This document shows, one piece after another, positions 27,701 through 40,324 of a DNA stretch of 64,000 bases (its first letter is position 1; the number at the start of each line of letters is the position of its first letter). The notes below the pieces were generated by a model. It made no database searches and was not told where the DNA came from. It worked only from the letters and a program-made list of their open reading frames with translations. Position numbers and translations under genes: made by a program. Source of the stretch: Acanthaster planci (Eukaryota > Echinodermata > Asteroidea > Valvatida > Acanthasteridae); assembly GCF_001949145.1 (NCBI RefSeq), contig NW_019091547.1, positions 65,945 to 129,944 of the forward strand, read 5' to 3'.

Positions 27701-30700
27701 AACATTTCCCTTGTCAAAAGTCAAAGTGTAGACAGTGGTCATTTTTGACCATTTTCATTTTACCATCAGCTTGGTAAAAACCCTTGAAAAAAAAAAGTCA
27801 GTGCAGGCATGGCTTTAAGCGGAGGTTAACCAATTCAAACGTGTACAGTGGATATGTGCACCTGGGCAACACATGGACACCTGTACACTACATGAGAGCT
27901 GGACCAAAGCTATTACACACGCACAGTTCTCTTCACAGATCGACTGTGGATGAGGGCAAACTGTGTGTCTGGAGAGTGGCACACCTACCATAGGTTGAGG
28001 TCTCAGCTGGTTGTAGTCTGTAGTGTAGGGAAAACTCATAAGCCTACGAGAAGTAGGCACAACACAGTGACAAAAGGTGTAGCAATAGCTTTGGAAGCCC
28101 ATTTTGGACATGTGTATGCATAAATATCCCGAAGTGATACATCCCAGCATTAAACTTCTCTCAATTATTCCCAACTACTGCGTGGAGGAAGTTAATCTCT
28201 GTTGTTACTTTTTTATGCTTTTAATCCAATAAAGCCCTACAGTCATGGAGAGCTGATCGCACAATACCATGTCTGAACAGGACAGTTCAACAAGAATGTC
28301 ACCTACCCTCTGTCTTTGCCCATTACAATTACGCTGGGATAAAAAGGAAATTTGAGCCATTCTTTAATGAAAAATACCAAGTTATATGAACACTGACAAG
28401 TAAGGAAATTCTTTCGACTTGAGGTCAATTCCCCAAAACCTGAATAAACTGCATTTACTCCTATTTCCACACCTGAGTCTAAGTACCCACGGGTGCAATC
28501 CCTGGCCTTCTTTTTAAACAATTCACGTATGGCAAAAATGCAGGGTTCTCCCTGGCAGAGTGTGAATACCTGCACAATTCAGCACAGTGTTGCAGCTACA
28601 TATGTACAATGTACTTAAATTTTTTATGTAGTGTAACAACATGAAATACAAATTTCATTTCACCAACTGCTCAGGGATTCCAGCCAAATATTTGTAAATA
28701 CATATAACTGTAATTGCCATTTGGCAATGACTGACAGGTGAAACCCTGAAAACACACATGTACAACAATTTTTCTTGGCTGGTAGGGTTAAGCGCAGAAG
28801 TACCTACTATAGTTGGCAAAGGCAATCGCAACTGGATAGGATCTGCATTTTGCAAACTTTTGCTACTGCAATGAAATGCAGTAATTGGTCAAGGATTTGT
28901 GAGAAATATCTCTTGAAAGTATGCAGCTTTTCTCCCTTTTTCTGAGTTGCCTCCAACAGTCAAACCAACCAGTCGGCAGTTGTGGCCATAAAAATGAGAA
29001 CTTTGGCAGCCAGATAAATAATTTGGGTCATGAAAACTTCTGACAAGGTCAGGCAAAAACAGCCAAGGGATTAAACCATTGCTTGGGGATAGTCCAGTAA
29101 AAAATACTTGCACTTGTGCATGCATAACATGCAGGGGGACACATGTGTGTCGATGTTGTAGGCCTACAGCATAAAGTACATTTCGGGGACACCTGTAAGA
29201 ACAGACATAACACTGCAAAGGTGTGGGTTAAACTACACTTTGTTTAAAGTTCATGACCAAACTGTCTTTAAAACAACTGATAGGAAAGAATAAGTACCCA
29301 ATTTACGACCAGTGTTGGAAGTTTGTGAACCTATTCAGAAACACTGCACTGGGAAAGGAAGTCCCCAGCAGCCACAGGAAGTTGTTACACCACATTAGTC
29401 GGTTGGAGAGACAAACCCTGGATCCTATGGGGGGAAAGAAAATTGTTAGTTTGATATTAAGGATTTAAGATAAATAAACACAGGGCCTGTCATAATGCAG
29501 ACACTAGTCTCCAGGGTGCTGATTGAACAAAAGCAGCCGAGTTCTGTGAAAGGAGAGTGCACAATGGGCTCAGTCTGGTACCACACACAGGAGGATGCCT
29601 GGGGAATGGAGCGGACACAAAAGGATTTCACAGGTACTTGAGTCCATACAAATGCCAGGCACCGATCAAAGGTCCAGCGATTAGGATACCCAAAACTTGA
29701 GTGAACAAGACCTTGATAGGAAAGGCACGGGCTTCGCCCATACACTGTTATGGTTCAGTGATACACGAAGGGCCTATACAAGAACCAGCAATTTGTACAT
29801 GTATTATACAACTCAACATGCATGCTAACTGCCGTTGGGTTTGAATCCAAAGAACATTTGCTAAATGTTAACCCTTCGATGCTCCGAATGTGGCTCTAAT
29901 AAATGAAAACAATATGGGGTAGGGTTCTCCCCCAACTGAAAAGGCTAAAATTACCGGTTTATGTCTGACAGGACGTCAAGAACTTTGCTCTCACAGTTTG
30001 TGGCTAAGTGTAGTAGAAAGTAAGCCTCTAATTCTGTCTGAAATTTCTATGCAAACTAAGTAATGATTTTCATTTACTTCGGAGAGGGGTCTTTCACTTA
30101 CAAGTTGTGGGGACATGAAGCTCTGATTTTTTTTCAAATGAAAATACCTTTTGCAATACTTGGAAGTCCAGAAAACACTTAATAAGATCCTCTGCCTTTA
30201 AATAATAAATCTTTTTCCATTATCTCTCCAACTTTAGGAAGTAGGAACCAGACTAGACCTGATCACAGTACATTTCATTCTGACCGACAATCCAGATTTT
30301 TCATGTTAGGATTTTTCACATGAAGCACTCCCAAATGCTGTTTCTGAGTGGGCCGGCAACCATTACAAACAGGGCTCACACTTCAATGGCCATGGTCAAT
30401 ATTTTGATTGGAATGTGACCAACACTCGGATGTCAGTAATGGCCCATTGTGTCTCATTACTGACGTACAGGTACATGTAGGCATGCACCACATCATGGTC
30501 CAGGACTACAAGTACTTCCCATCCTGGGGAATGTTCCAAATGGTGCTTTTCAGGAATTTGGTTTGAATTATAAAGAAGGGGACTAGGTTGAAATTGTGAG
30601 GAAAAGCTTTTCATAATGTGCCATAGAGTCTTACATTCTTGAACCTTAAGGTGAAATACATGTACTCTCCCCTCTCACAGTAATTCCGAACTTCTAAGCG

Positions 30701-31560
30701 GCCACAATTGACAAGAAAGAAGATATAATGGTACATGTACACTATACCCCTCCATGTTTATGGTTGGGTGTTACAAAAACCATTCTCAAAGGCAGCCTGA
30801 TGCCTACAGGCCACTTAAGTTTTGCTCCAAAACTAATTTTCAAATGGATTTTTACATCCCTGTAGAGGGCATCATTGTTCAGCTTGTGGGAGTGGATGAA
30901 ATGGCTCTGTTCCAAAATGCAACGAGTGAAATAAAGTGAATACCGCTAGGTTTGAAGTGGGCGGAATTGTGTAGAGCTATCCAGATGAAACAGCAAGATA
31001 CAGAGTGGATTCTGGGAGTTGACAGTCCAGTACAATGCTTTCCCAATGTGTAACATAGATTGGAGCACTGTGAGTTTTATTTCCAGGCTGTGGGTTTTTT
31101 GACCTTCTATGTTGCCTTCAAAAGTACATCTGCAATAACATGCTGCCAACGTGAATCAAAGGTTTCATGTTTTATCCTACGCAGGCCCTTTATAGGTGTA
31201 TTTCTTGCTGTGAGACATACCTTGCCCTTGGCTCAATTTTACATGTACCTACCTATGGGGAAAAAATCTTCTGTCAACAACTAATGCATTAGTCTATGGT
31301 ACAAGAAGTGAGTGATCAGCCATTTTAAAGAAGTACTTTCTGTAATGTACACTGACAACATCTTGGCTTGTAACTGTTCAGCTGTTTTTTTTTTTTATTA
31401 AAGCTTCTACGCTAAAATACATACTGACAGTAGATCAGTTTGTCTTGGATGTGTCACATAAACATGACTCGCAAAAAAACACACCTCTGGTTTTTGTGCA
31501 GGCTAAAAACTACCACACAAATTGTCACAAAAAAAACTTGCACTTTGTGAAAAGAAAGTT
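21770..31560. other. Non-coding stretch, no gene supported
   Basis: Only short unpatterned frames occur. At about 26125-26150 AATAATAATGCCTTTATTGT resembles an inverted LINE 3' end. TGTACATG-type palindromes recur (25082-25096, 26196-26210, 27388-27396). Probably intronic or intergenic. Confidence 0.45.
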
Positions 31561-31707
31561 ATGACAAGTTGAGAAGAGCTAGATGTATGAATGAGCACTT
31601 ATGGGTGCACACATGTACAAGTTGGCCTGGGGGAGGGGGAGCAATGATCTACATATATGCATGGCTAATTATCATAAGATATACCCTATCTGAGCTAACT
31701 CCTATGC

Positions 31708-31778
31708 CCTTACATCATCCCCTTATATTACCTTACATCATCCCCTTATATTACCTTACATTATCCCCTTATATTACA
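31708..31778. repeat. Short minisatellite, about 23-bp unit
   Basis: About three copies of CTTACATCATCCCCTTATAT plus TAC occur in tandem; the last carries TTACATTATCC. It is A/T-rich and non-coding. Confidence 0.85.
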
Positions 31779-32224
31779 GTACATTATAACTATATTATTT
31801 GACTATATTATGTTAAATATCTTGACAGCATTGCTGCAAGGTGTGCCTGCCATTTGCACAAAGAAAGCATGCAACTGTGCACATTTAGATGACAATCCTG
31901 TTTCTACTTTACACTACATGTAAAGTAATGTTCATGCCCTGGAGCCTGTACTACGGTACTCGGACCTCGGACACACCCGCTCTTGTGACCAGATCTCGCA
32001 AAGTACAGTTCCTTAAAATCAGTATAAAATGCATGTGACATCCAATATTACCTGTGTTTGAAGCTGTGCAATGATCATTGTTAGCCCTGCTCACTGGGTC
32101 CATAAACATTCCTAAAAACCATCTCAGCTCCCAAGGGAATGTGTACAGCTTGGCGCTGCCATTTCATGAGGGAATCTGCAAACCGCTAATCAAACACAAC
32201 TACATGTACCACAGATCTCTTCTC

Positions 32225-32390
32225 TCACAAGTTCCCATTTATACACCTGGGTGGAGGAGAGACAACTGGGAGTAAAGTGACTAGCCCAAGGTCACAAGAA
32301 GTAACTAAGTAGGTGGATTTGAATCCCCGACCCTATTTTGGGAAGTGACAAACTCTAACCATTTGGACACAGACATGTTCCTTCAAAGAG
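32225..32390 (-). repeat. tRNA-derived CORE-like SINE
   Basis: On the minus strand an A-box-like AAATGGTTAGAG and a B-box-like GGGATTCAAATCC are followed by TGTGACCTTGGGCTAGTCAC and CCACCCAGGTGTATAAATGG. This resembles the conserved central domain of CORE/MIR-type SINEs. The element is decayed and lies just before a MITE at 32407. Confidence 0.6.
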
Positions 32391-32406
32391 TCCATACCTA
32401 CATGTA

Positions 32407-32560
32407 TACGGACGATTCACAACATTGCACCTCCAAGAGTTTGCAACGCGCGAAATTTGTCGACCCTTTCCAAAGGTGCATTGGATCCACAAATTCCGCG
32501 CATTGTGATTGGCCAACGTGTTGCAAACTCTTGGTGGCGCACTATTGTAAATCACCCGTA
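32407..32560. mobile_element. 154-bp MITE with long terminal inverted repeats
   Basis: The ends TACGGACGATTCACAACATT and the inverse of AATCACCCGTA pair over about 40 bp, including CCAAGAGTTTGCAAC with GTTGCAAACTCTTGG. TA lies at both edges, as expected for Tc1/mariner-type TA target sites. A related left half lies at 58358. Confidence 0.75.
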
Positions 32561-33900
32561 TTACAAATGATTATTTAATGCTACCTGGTATGGAGGTGAG
32601 GACAATCTCCATGGCCTCCAAATGACCTTTATCTCTATATTATAACGGGTTGTCACGTCTTGTCAGGAAGGAAAAGAATCAGACATCGAACAACAATGAG
32701 TGCAAAATGTCATCACTGACCTAAAATTGAGTTGAGACAGGGTACCATCCAGCTGGCAGACAGGCATCATGTTGGAATTGCTTCCTCTAATGTCAAACAA
32801 TAACTGGGAAGTAACAGTTTTTTTCTTGCAATAAATCCAGCGCTTAAACTTTACAAGGTTCAAGGGTGTGTTCATTTGCTGTAAGGAAACAATTTCCTGG
32901 CAGAAGTCTGAAGATATTCACTTAATCCATCAACCAAAACATTTCGCCAGGAAGGTGGTTGTTGCTTGAAATTGGAGTGTGTGAACATTTCGGGTTATTG
33001 CACCATAAAAATGGAGATGAGTTTTGGTTGGAGATAAAGGAAATTATTGCAAGGTCAGTGTGTGTCCTCGGGCAACCTCTCCACCTGCCCAATAAGCCAG
33101 AAAAGACAACTTTGAGCAGGCCGTTTTGTACAAACCCCTTTAGCATACTTGTTTCAATGCTGATAAGCTACACACATCTCCTCCCAAAGTTACTGAGTAC
33201 AAAGACTCTCTAAAAAAAAAAAAAAACGGAACATACGTGTATGTGTAGCCTGGTGCAGCAGCAAGAAGCAGCAGTTTGAACAATTTGGCTGCGAGCGGGA
33301 TGGGCACTTTTTTCCCCAGTCTTTTTCATCCCAAGATCAGACACTCATGAATCACAGTGCCTATCACTATTCTTACTTATTCACCACTGAATACAAGTAA
33401 ACCTATCATCTTAGGTGTGCGTTCTCAATTTAGGTACATGTACATGTATTCACTCCATTCCAATACTTAGAGTTTTCCTTCATTTCCACACCGCAGAGGA
33501 AACATGTCAATACCAATGCCTCACGTATGCTGCTTACTGCAATAACAGCCTCCTTATATTCCAATGCTCTGGGAGTACAATGTGCCTACAATTGTACAAA
33601 TATACCGCTAAATGTACTTCAAAGACCCGTTGAACCCTTTTTTACTTCAAACATGGATACACATAAATGACCTCAGCAACTCCCACACAATTTTTTCCTC
33701 CCCAGGGTGCAATTCCTGGGCAATTCATGATAACTTCTCTTTGGATCTTTGGCTTGGCACAGTATCAGCTTCAATAATAGTTCCACACATAACAACTTTC
33801 CCACAAATCACTGTCCCTAATGTAGAAGTTGTCAAAGTGGACCAGCTCATTTTACTGCACTTGTTCCTGACAAGGACTGTAGTGCAAACAACCAACAAGC

Positions 33901-34226
33901 CTTTTGCGAGTTAAATTTGAATAAAATCTGGTACACCGAGTGATCTGATTGCACATAAACATAACATAAACTAAAGACACTGTTGCCATACTCGTAATTC
34001 AGGGCAAGCTTTTGCATAGTGACCACCATCTCTGGAATGGGCTGGTTCCTTTGTGCCCTTCTTATCCACTTAAAACAATGTATTGGTGCAAGGCAAAAGC
34101 TTGCCCTGAATCACGAGGTACAGCAATAGCAACAGTGTCTTTAGTATGGAGAATCAAACTGTGATGTTCACATGAATTTAAAGAACTTAGTGTACCAGAT
34201 TTTATTCAAATTTAACTCACAAAAGG
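33901..34226. repeat. Long inverted repeat (about 115-bp and 134-bp arms)
   Basis: The left arm is 33901-34015 and the right arm 34093-34226. Both contain TTAAATTTGAATAAAATCTG, ACTAAAGACACTGTTGC and CAGGGCAAGCTTTTGC in opposite orientation. A 77-bp spacer separates them. The right arm has a small extra stretch. It is non-coding and lies just downstream of the signal-peptide exon, in its intron. Confidence 0.8.
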
Positions 34227-34623
34227 ATTATTCTGTTTAAAGTTCCCTTCAAGATCTTCCCAATGTGCAAGAATTCTGTGGCACAAGCTCCACAAAAACC
34301 GCTAACTGTTGGGCTCTATAACTTACACAATCCTGTAAAGTCCTTCCAAACCTCCTTGTGGTTTTGAAGGATCTAGAAGAGATAATGATAAACTTACACA
34401 TGTAGTCCACCCAACTGGAGGTCTATCCTACTAGAGATCTCAGTAAGTGAAGACAGATCTCCCCTTGAAATCTCCATGGCAAATTCCATGCTACTAATTA
34501 CCCCTAACAGTCCCAATTCTCCAATTTCAATACGATTTTACATACACCCTTGGGGGATATAATGTATCTTTGGAAACGAAGATTTCTACAGCAACATATC
34601 AACAAATGGAACCTGTGTCTTAC

Positions 34624-34730
34624 CATATTTCCTAGCTGCTGTCTGTGAGGGCGCTGCCAGTAAACCCACGAGGCAGACTAGTAGTAAATGTGGCCGCAAG
34701 GCGGCCAGTGCTGGCCTCAGTTCCATTTCT
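34624..34730 (-). CDS. Signal-peptide exon of an unidentified secreted or membrane protein (5' part only)
   Basis: On the minus strand the acceptor TTTGTGCGCAG is followed by AGAA and a start codon (34726-34724). Thirty-four codons and one base follow, then the donor ATG|GTAAGA. The peptide begins MELRPALAALRPHLLLVCLV and continues through a leucine-rich core to PSQTAARKY. This is a textbook N-terminal signal peptide with a likely cleavage near AAPSQTAA. The phase 1 donor right after a signal peptide is common in extracellular, module-built proteins. No downstream exon could be recognised between 34.6 kb and position 1, so the rest lies beyond the window or in exons too short to see. The family is unknown. 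Confidence 0.6.
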
Positions 34731-35406
34731 CTGCGCACAAATAACAATACCAAGGTAATACATGTATTTATAACCAACTTGGTTCGTACAACTTACAGTA
34801 GTGACAATGTGAAAAGGAGTTAGTCAGTATTAATCTATAAGGGCATGAACAAAAAGCAAACAGAGGGACTCCGGCCTGTATAACTTTCTGCAAGGCTTCA
34901 CTAATTTTAGGTCTTTGTTATTCCATACAAACAGACCAGTGCACGTAACAGGTCACAGTCATGGGGGCTAACCATGACTGGCAAATGTACTGTACAGTGT
35001 CAAGCTCTGTGGATTCCATTGGGTCCCACTTCAAAGCTAGCCAGTGGACAATATTGCTCAGCCATTTTATGAGCTCAGGACCAGATTAAGCAGGTCCAAA
35101 GACCCAGGTCTCTGAAACCAGGATTCCAGGACTTTCTATTATAGCTACCACTGGGGCCATGCATTTCATGTTGACGTTAAACTGAAGGAAGCTGTGAACT
35201 AGAGAGTTTGAAGCACTCCCTAAAAGGGAAATTCTGAGAAGGATGCTACAGTTTTTCTTGTGTGTCAGCATGAATGTTAGTGTTTGTGTTTTACTGGTGC
35301 ATGGCACACCGACATGTATGGTCTTTTGTGGACTCTCAAACTTTTCTTTAGTAGGCCCTCAATATTCTTTGTAGACCCTGGCACAGTGCCCACAGTGCCT
35401 GTCGGA

Positions 35407-35599
35407 TACTCTCTAAATTCCAACGAGTGAAAATTCACTCTGTTCGGGTGAAAATTGGAATGAAATTTCTTCACTCCAAATGATTGAAATTCCACTCCAC
35501 TGAAAGGGGCTATTTTCAGCCTTTTCCAATCTAAATTCAGACTGATTTTCACTCTAAAATGTCTTGTCCCTAATTTCACTCTTTCCGATTTAGAGAGTA
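35407..35599. mobile_element. 193-bp foldback/MITE with TACTCTCTAAAT ends
   Basis: The left end TACTCTCTAAATTCC is inverted at the right end (GATTTAGAGAGTA). The interior repeats TTCACTC/GAGTGAAA words, which recall the element at 13309-13703. No coding capacity. Confidence 0.65.
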
Positions 35600-36884
35600 C
35601 CCCGGCCCTGTACATGTCTTAATTAAGAAAGCAAAATCAGTCCATTGCCATTAACAAGAACTGTGTATCTTATATTACATGTACATATAATAGCTGAAGT
35701 CCTGTAGCCTTTTGTAGGCAAGAAAATATTCTTCGGAGTCAGACAACATTCTCTGTTGAGGCACCTCCACAAAATACACTTCCACATGTGTCCATTAAAG
35801 TGAAAGTGTCAATTTACAGCTGTTAGGCAAGTCATGCACTGTAATTTGTTTGATAATCCCTGATGTATTTTGGAATAACTTTTGACAACTGAGCTCCAGA
35901 CCAGTACTTCAGAGAGATCTTTTTATCATAAAATGTGAAACTGTCAGAATGATGAGTTTTCCAAGGTTAGCCCCCCCAAAAGAAACACCAGACAAATGTT
36001 TTGTTTTCTTTGTGCACACAAGAAAGGCTGCAGGGGACATGGAATCAATTGGGAAAGCCACGCATTGGTAAATGGGATCAAACCTTTTTGTGTGACAGAG
36101 TGCATTTCACATAGGCGGTCTTGTTTGAAAAGTAACAGGATATTCATAAAGTTGAATAGGCATCACTGCACACTGGATTTCATCCAGGATTAACATATAA
36201 GCCTCTTCCTTCTCACACAATGTTACTAACTGCTTTTCCATTACAAGCAATTTTTTTTAAAAACTGAATCGCCTTAGTGCCAACTGAGCCCATTTGCCAT
36301 TGTATGGAAATGAAAAGATTCACTCACTATAGCGTTGAAGATGTGTAGAATATATGGTGGTTATGAATTCTGTACCAGAAAAAAATGAATATTTTTTGCC
36401 TGTCCTTAGGAGCAGGATAGGTGGACAGAAGGCTATATGACACAGACTGCACTTGCGTCTCAGACATATCCTCACCCGCACATGAGAATTAGAGTCCTCT
36501 AATAAAAATGAACACCAGTTCATATTGAGGAGACAAAATCTCTTAGTCCCTCGATTAGCATCTGTCACACTATTAGATTGTCACACTATTCAGGCCTCAT
36601 ACATTGTACCTTTGTTGACTCAAGGATAAATTCAAGGACCCTGACGGAACAATATCAAATTGTGTTCATCTTCCAGTGGGACAATTAAACTTTTGTGTCA
36701 AAGAGCTGTCTTTCTATAAATACACCGTTTTTCAACAACATGGACTTCAGGGAACTATAGCTTCTTTTTTTTCACAGTGTTCAATGAGACATGCAACACT
36801 TAATACAGCTGTGATTTGGCAAGTTATGCGTGCATGCATAAGACCTTTTTCAGGTGTTGGATTCTGTTGGATTATTAATCCTAA

Positions 36885-36965
36885 CCACCTGGGGTGTACA
36901 TATATGTAAAATTACATTGAACTGGGAGGATTTGAGACTGTTAGGGCTATAGATATAAGAACTCT
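36885..36965 (+). repeat. Dispersed repeat fragment shared with 63830-63900
   Basis: GGGGTGTACATATATGTAAA, TTACATTGAACTGGGAGGAT and GACTGTTAGGGC align with the 63830 copy over about 75 bp at the same spacing. The family is unknown. Confidence 0.55.
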
Positions 36966-37811
36966 TAAAGTTACTGTCAATTCATTCCTAGAGAGAGGAA
37001 AGACTGTGCCTCCTAGATTAATGCCCAAGACTTTTACAGATCAGCTTAATTTAAATCAGACAACTCTGAATGGCTCTTTAAGAAGAGTTTTACATTCTGA
37101 AAATGACACAACCATGAATGAAGATTACAAGCATGGGACAAGAGTATTCACAGTAGACATATTTCTATCAAAAAATTATATATTCCACCCCAGCAGAAGT
37201 CTGTAAGCCCCAGATCTCCCATTTGAAATTTTAACATTCCCACAGCTTCTGAACAAACTTGCTTTCAGTGCCCCTCGAAAAAAAAACTGTGTGCACCGAA
37301 GACAAGATTTGCCACCCATCAGCAAGTTTCCACTTGGACGTTCGAAAGTGGAATTCCACTCTACACTGAATAAAGTTGATAACTGCTCACGCATGCAGCC
37401 TAGCACTGCAGCAGCCTAGGTCGGATTAGTCACGGTTTGACAAGCATCAATCAAAAAATTTGAGAAAAAGAATCCTCATCAAAATCCTTTAAATTTTTTT
37501 TCGAAAACGAACCTCAAAAGCAGTTGGCATTGATGGAGAATTTCAGACCTAAGCTTCATCGGATTCTTATTCAGTAAGCGACTCGCCGCAGTTAACCTGA
37601 GCATTTCTACCTTCATGATCTGAGCGAGGCGTACTGTGGAAAAATTGTGGACTTACATATTTCTACCAACATGGAGAAAGGAAAACAGAAGCAAAGATCT
37701 TCGCTATACAATCTTTGCTTACAAGTTACATGTGCATCCACTGCATACAAAAAATCTGAGTTTCCCCCATACTAATTTCACCAAAAATAAGTCCTGCGGG
37801 AAGCTACTCAC

Positions 37812-37930
37812 CTCGCTGCAGCTGGTTATGAAACTCGAAATTCTTCCAGCGAGCCGAATCCTCAAAATCGATTAACCTCGGTTCTCCAGTTCACACAATT
37901 TACGGACACATAACGCCACCATTCCAGTCA
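37812..37930 (-). other. Candidate untranslated first exon and promoter of the signal-peptide gene
   Basis: On the minus strand GCAGCGAG|GTGAGT at 37812/37811 is a strong donor with no open frame upstream. It could splice to the acceptor at 34732-34731 after a 3.1-kb intron. A CACGTG E-box lies at 37992-37997 and no TATA box is evident. The 5' boundary is a guess. Other minus-strand donor-like sites exist (near 37654 and 39570), so the assignment is tentative. Confidence 0.35.
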
Positions 37931-37999
37931 GTCCGCGTGGTCAACCTGCCAAAGTCTAGTATACCATTAACGTGCAGGCAATGTACAGGGCCACGTGCG

Positions 38000-40320
38000 T
38001 TGGTCGCGTTCATTTTGCGGTGGGGGCAGTCACTCACGCACAATTACAAAAGACTCACACTTTGCTCCAACGGAATATACCTTTGTTTGTGTATGTTCTT
38101 ATAATGTGTTTAAGTTTAATGATCGTAACTGAAAAAAGATTCTGTGAACTTTGCTTTTCATTTTTAATTTTGATAAACTCAATTGTGAGTTCAGATCTTC
38201 CCCTTTGTTTCAATGTATGGCCCAAAATCGTAACCTGTAAATGTAAGGCCCCCTGCCATTGGTTGAATCTTACGCACAACTCTATACTAGCATATACTCT
38301 GGTTCGCAGACGTAGACCAAAACAGACGGTGGGTCAAGAATCCGCCAATATCGCTACAGTTGAGTTTCACGAGCCAAGCCTAAAGTGTTTTTTTTTCAGT
38401 AATTCTGTGCAGTCATAGGCAAGTTGTCATAGACAAATTGTCAATTTACACTGGTAAGCTGTGTGTTGAATATAATTTTATATACACCGCGCACCAGGTG
38501 AAATCGACCAGACCAGTGGTTAACAAACAGTCGCTGATCGAACTTGCCCTGTTTTGACGCCAACATTGTGAAAATCGAACACATTGTTCTCGCGCAGCGC
38601 CCATTTTGTCGAGCCAGATCAGGCCTTCAACTTCAAATGACCGTATGGGCGCGTATTTGAGTTGAAACTCCAGATTTGTACCTAATATAAAGGGTGTATA
38701 TGCAAGCCAAGTTTGTGAAAAATCAGACATGAAAGGACGGAACATTTCGGGCCAGAATGAGATGATCCCGCCCAAAATCTGGTTCTTTTAAAGTCCAATC
38801 CAATAGCCGCTACGGTCTCAAGACAAAATTAGAAGGAATTCCCTCCGTTTCCGAAATTAGCCGATATTCTTCGAACAAATTTCGTCGGGAACTATGGATA
38901 ACATCTGGGCAAGCACAAATAACTTCTCGTTGCTAATTACCCCACGTGAATCACAATTATGGAACAGTTCCTCAATATTTTGATCTCAATTTTTGTACAA
39001 CTTTGATAAACCTAAAAAAAAAAAGATATGTGCGGGTCACATCTAAATCTGATAAGAGATATCCTAGACATGACGTCACCTTTTTTAGGAGACAATGGCT
39101 ATCTGCAGTACGGCAGAAGAACAAGCCTAGCAATTACTAACATTTCGATCAGGCAGCAGTTTTCGTTTGATTGTAACTTTTTAAAATCTCTGCCCCCCCC
39201 CATTAACGAGGCGCTGTCTTGTAAGCCTGCTTCAATGTCTCCACTATTAAATAGGTAATTTATACAAGTTTTACTTCAAACACAATCGCTAAGAGAGAAA
39301 AATAAAAAGGGAAAACAGCCTTGAATGTTACGGAAATGTCTTATTTCGCCAAACACAAATTTCTTTCACGCACGTCCTCGATACTTTCACGTACGAACAT
39401 GATAGTTTTAGTGAAACTACTACGTATGTACGTGAAAAATATTACTTGTGTGGCTGTAAGACGTTCCCGTAGAATGCCACTCACTTCACAGTGTCTTTTT
39501 TATCCGTTCAGATTTTAGAAGCCATTTCATTACTTTAGTTACATTGGTAGAGGGCGCTGTAATAACTCACCGTCTGTATTTTAAGAAGATGTCGAAATCC
39601 CAATACGTGAGTGCGCCAATTGCAGGGGTCCGAAATACATGGTTCTCGTTTTTAAAAATGGATGACCACATACGTAAAAGCACAGCCGACGTAAGACGTG
39701 TGTGGTGGTACAATTAGAAACATTTTGCCGTGGCAGAAACGATGATGTACTGTTTTCTGTACTTGTACTTATGTACATTATTACATTGGGAATGGGGAGG
39801 CAGAAAGCTTGCCAAATCCGCATATCTCAGAGAAGAAGTGCAAGAAATGCAGCTCGGGTGTTTTGAGCGTATTTCAAAAAGTGAGCGCTCAATTTGCGGT
39901 CGTGTGGAAACCCCACTAATGCTCAGTTCTTCGGAGCCGCTTAATTACAGTGTGCATGTGCGAGGGCGGGTGCACAGATATACGTCATTTGTTGGTCCAT
40001 CGAACCCGTACAAAGTTTAACAGGCGCTCCGTGCCAGGTCAAATTGGGGGAACTCACTCAGATCGAATGCAGGTCGGATCAGGTTTTTATATTTTATGAT
40101 ATTTGAGGTCAGTTTGGCCAATGCAACCCGGACCAAATGCGCAAATGGGGGGGGGGAGGTTCAGACTGTTTACTGGGGGCACTTCCAAATCGCCCATCGA
40201 CTTCTCCATAAACGCGACCTAATGTGACATGGAAATGTTGACTCCTGTAAATTAATTGCTTTCCCTGTCCAGATTCAGAACTCCGAGTCTGTAATTTATT
40301 GGGTTCAGTTTTGTTTCAGA
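38000..40320. other. Non-coding stretch, no gene supported
   Basis: A 148-codon frame at 37972-38418 has no recognisable motif. A minus-strand donor-like site (CAGACG|GTGAGT near 39570) might belong to an alternative upstream exon of the signal-peptide gene, but nothing else supports it. Confidence 0.4.
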
Positions 40321-40324
40321 TTGA

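Noticed and set aside
37972-38418. 148-codon plus-strand frame
   Set aside because: It has no recognisable motif and overlaps the upstream region of the likely minus-strand leader exon. The hydrophobic run around VYVLIMCLSLMIV is not enough to call a gene.
39560-39600. Minus-strand donor-like site CAGACG|GTGAGT as first exon of the signal-peptide gene
   Set aside because: It is an isolated donor with no promoter or conserved partner. The site at 37812 is closer and equally strong, so it is kept only as an alternative.
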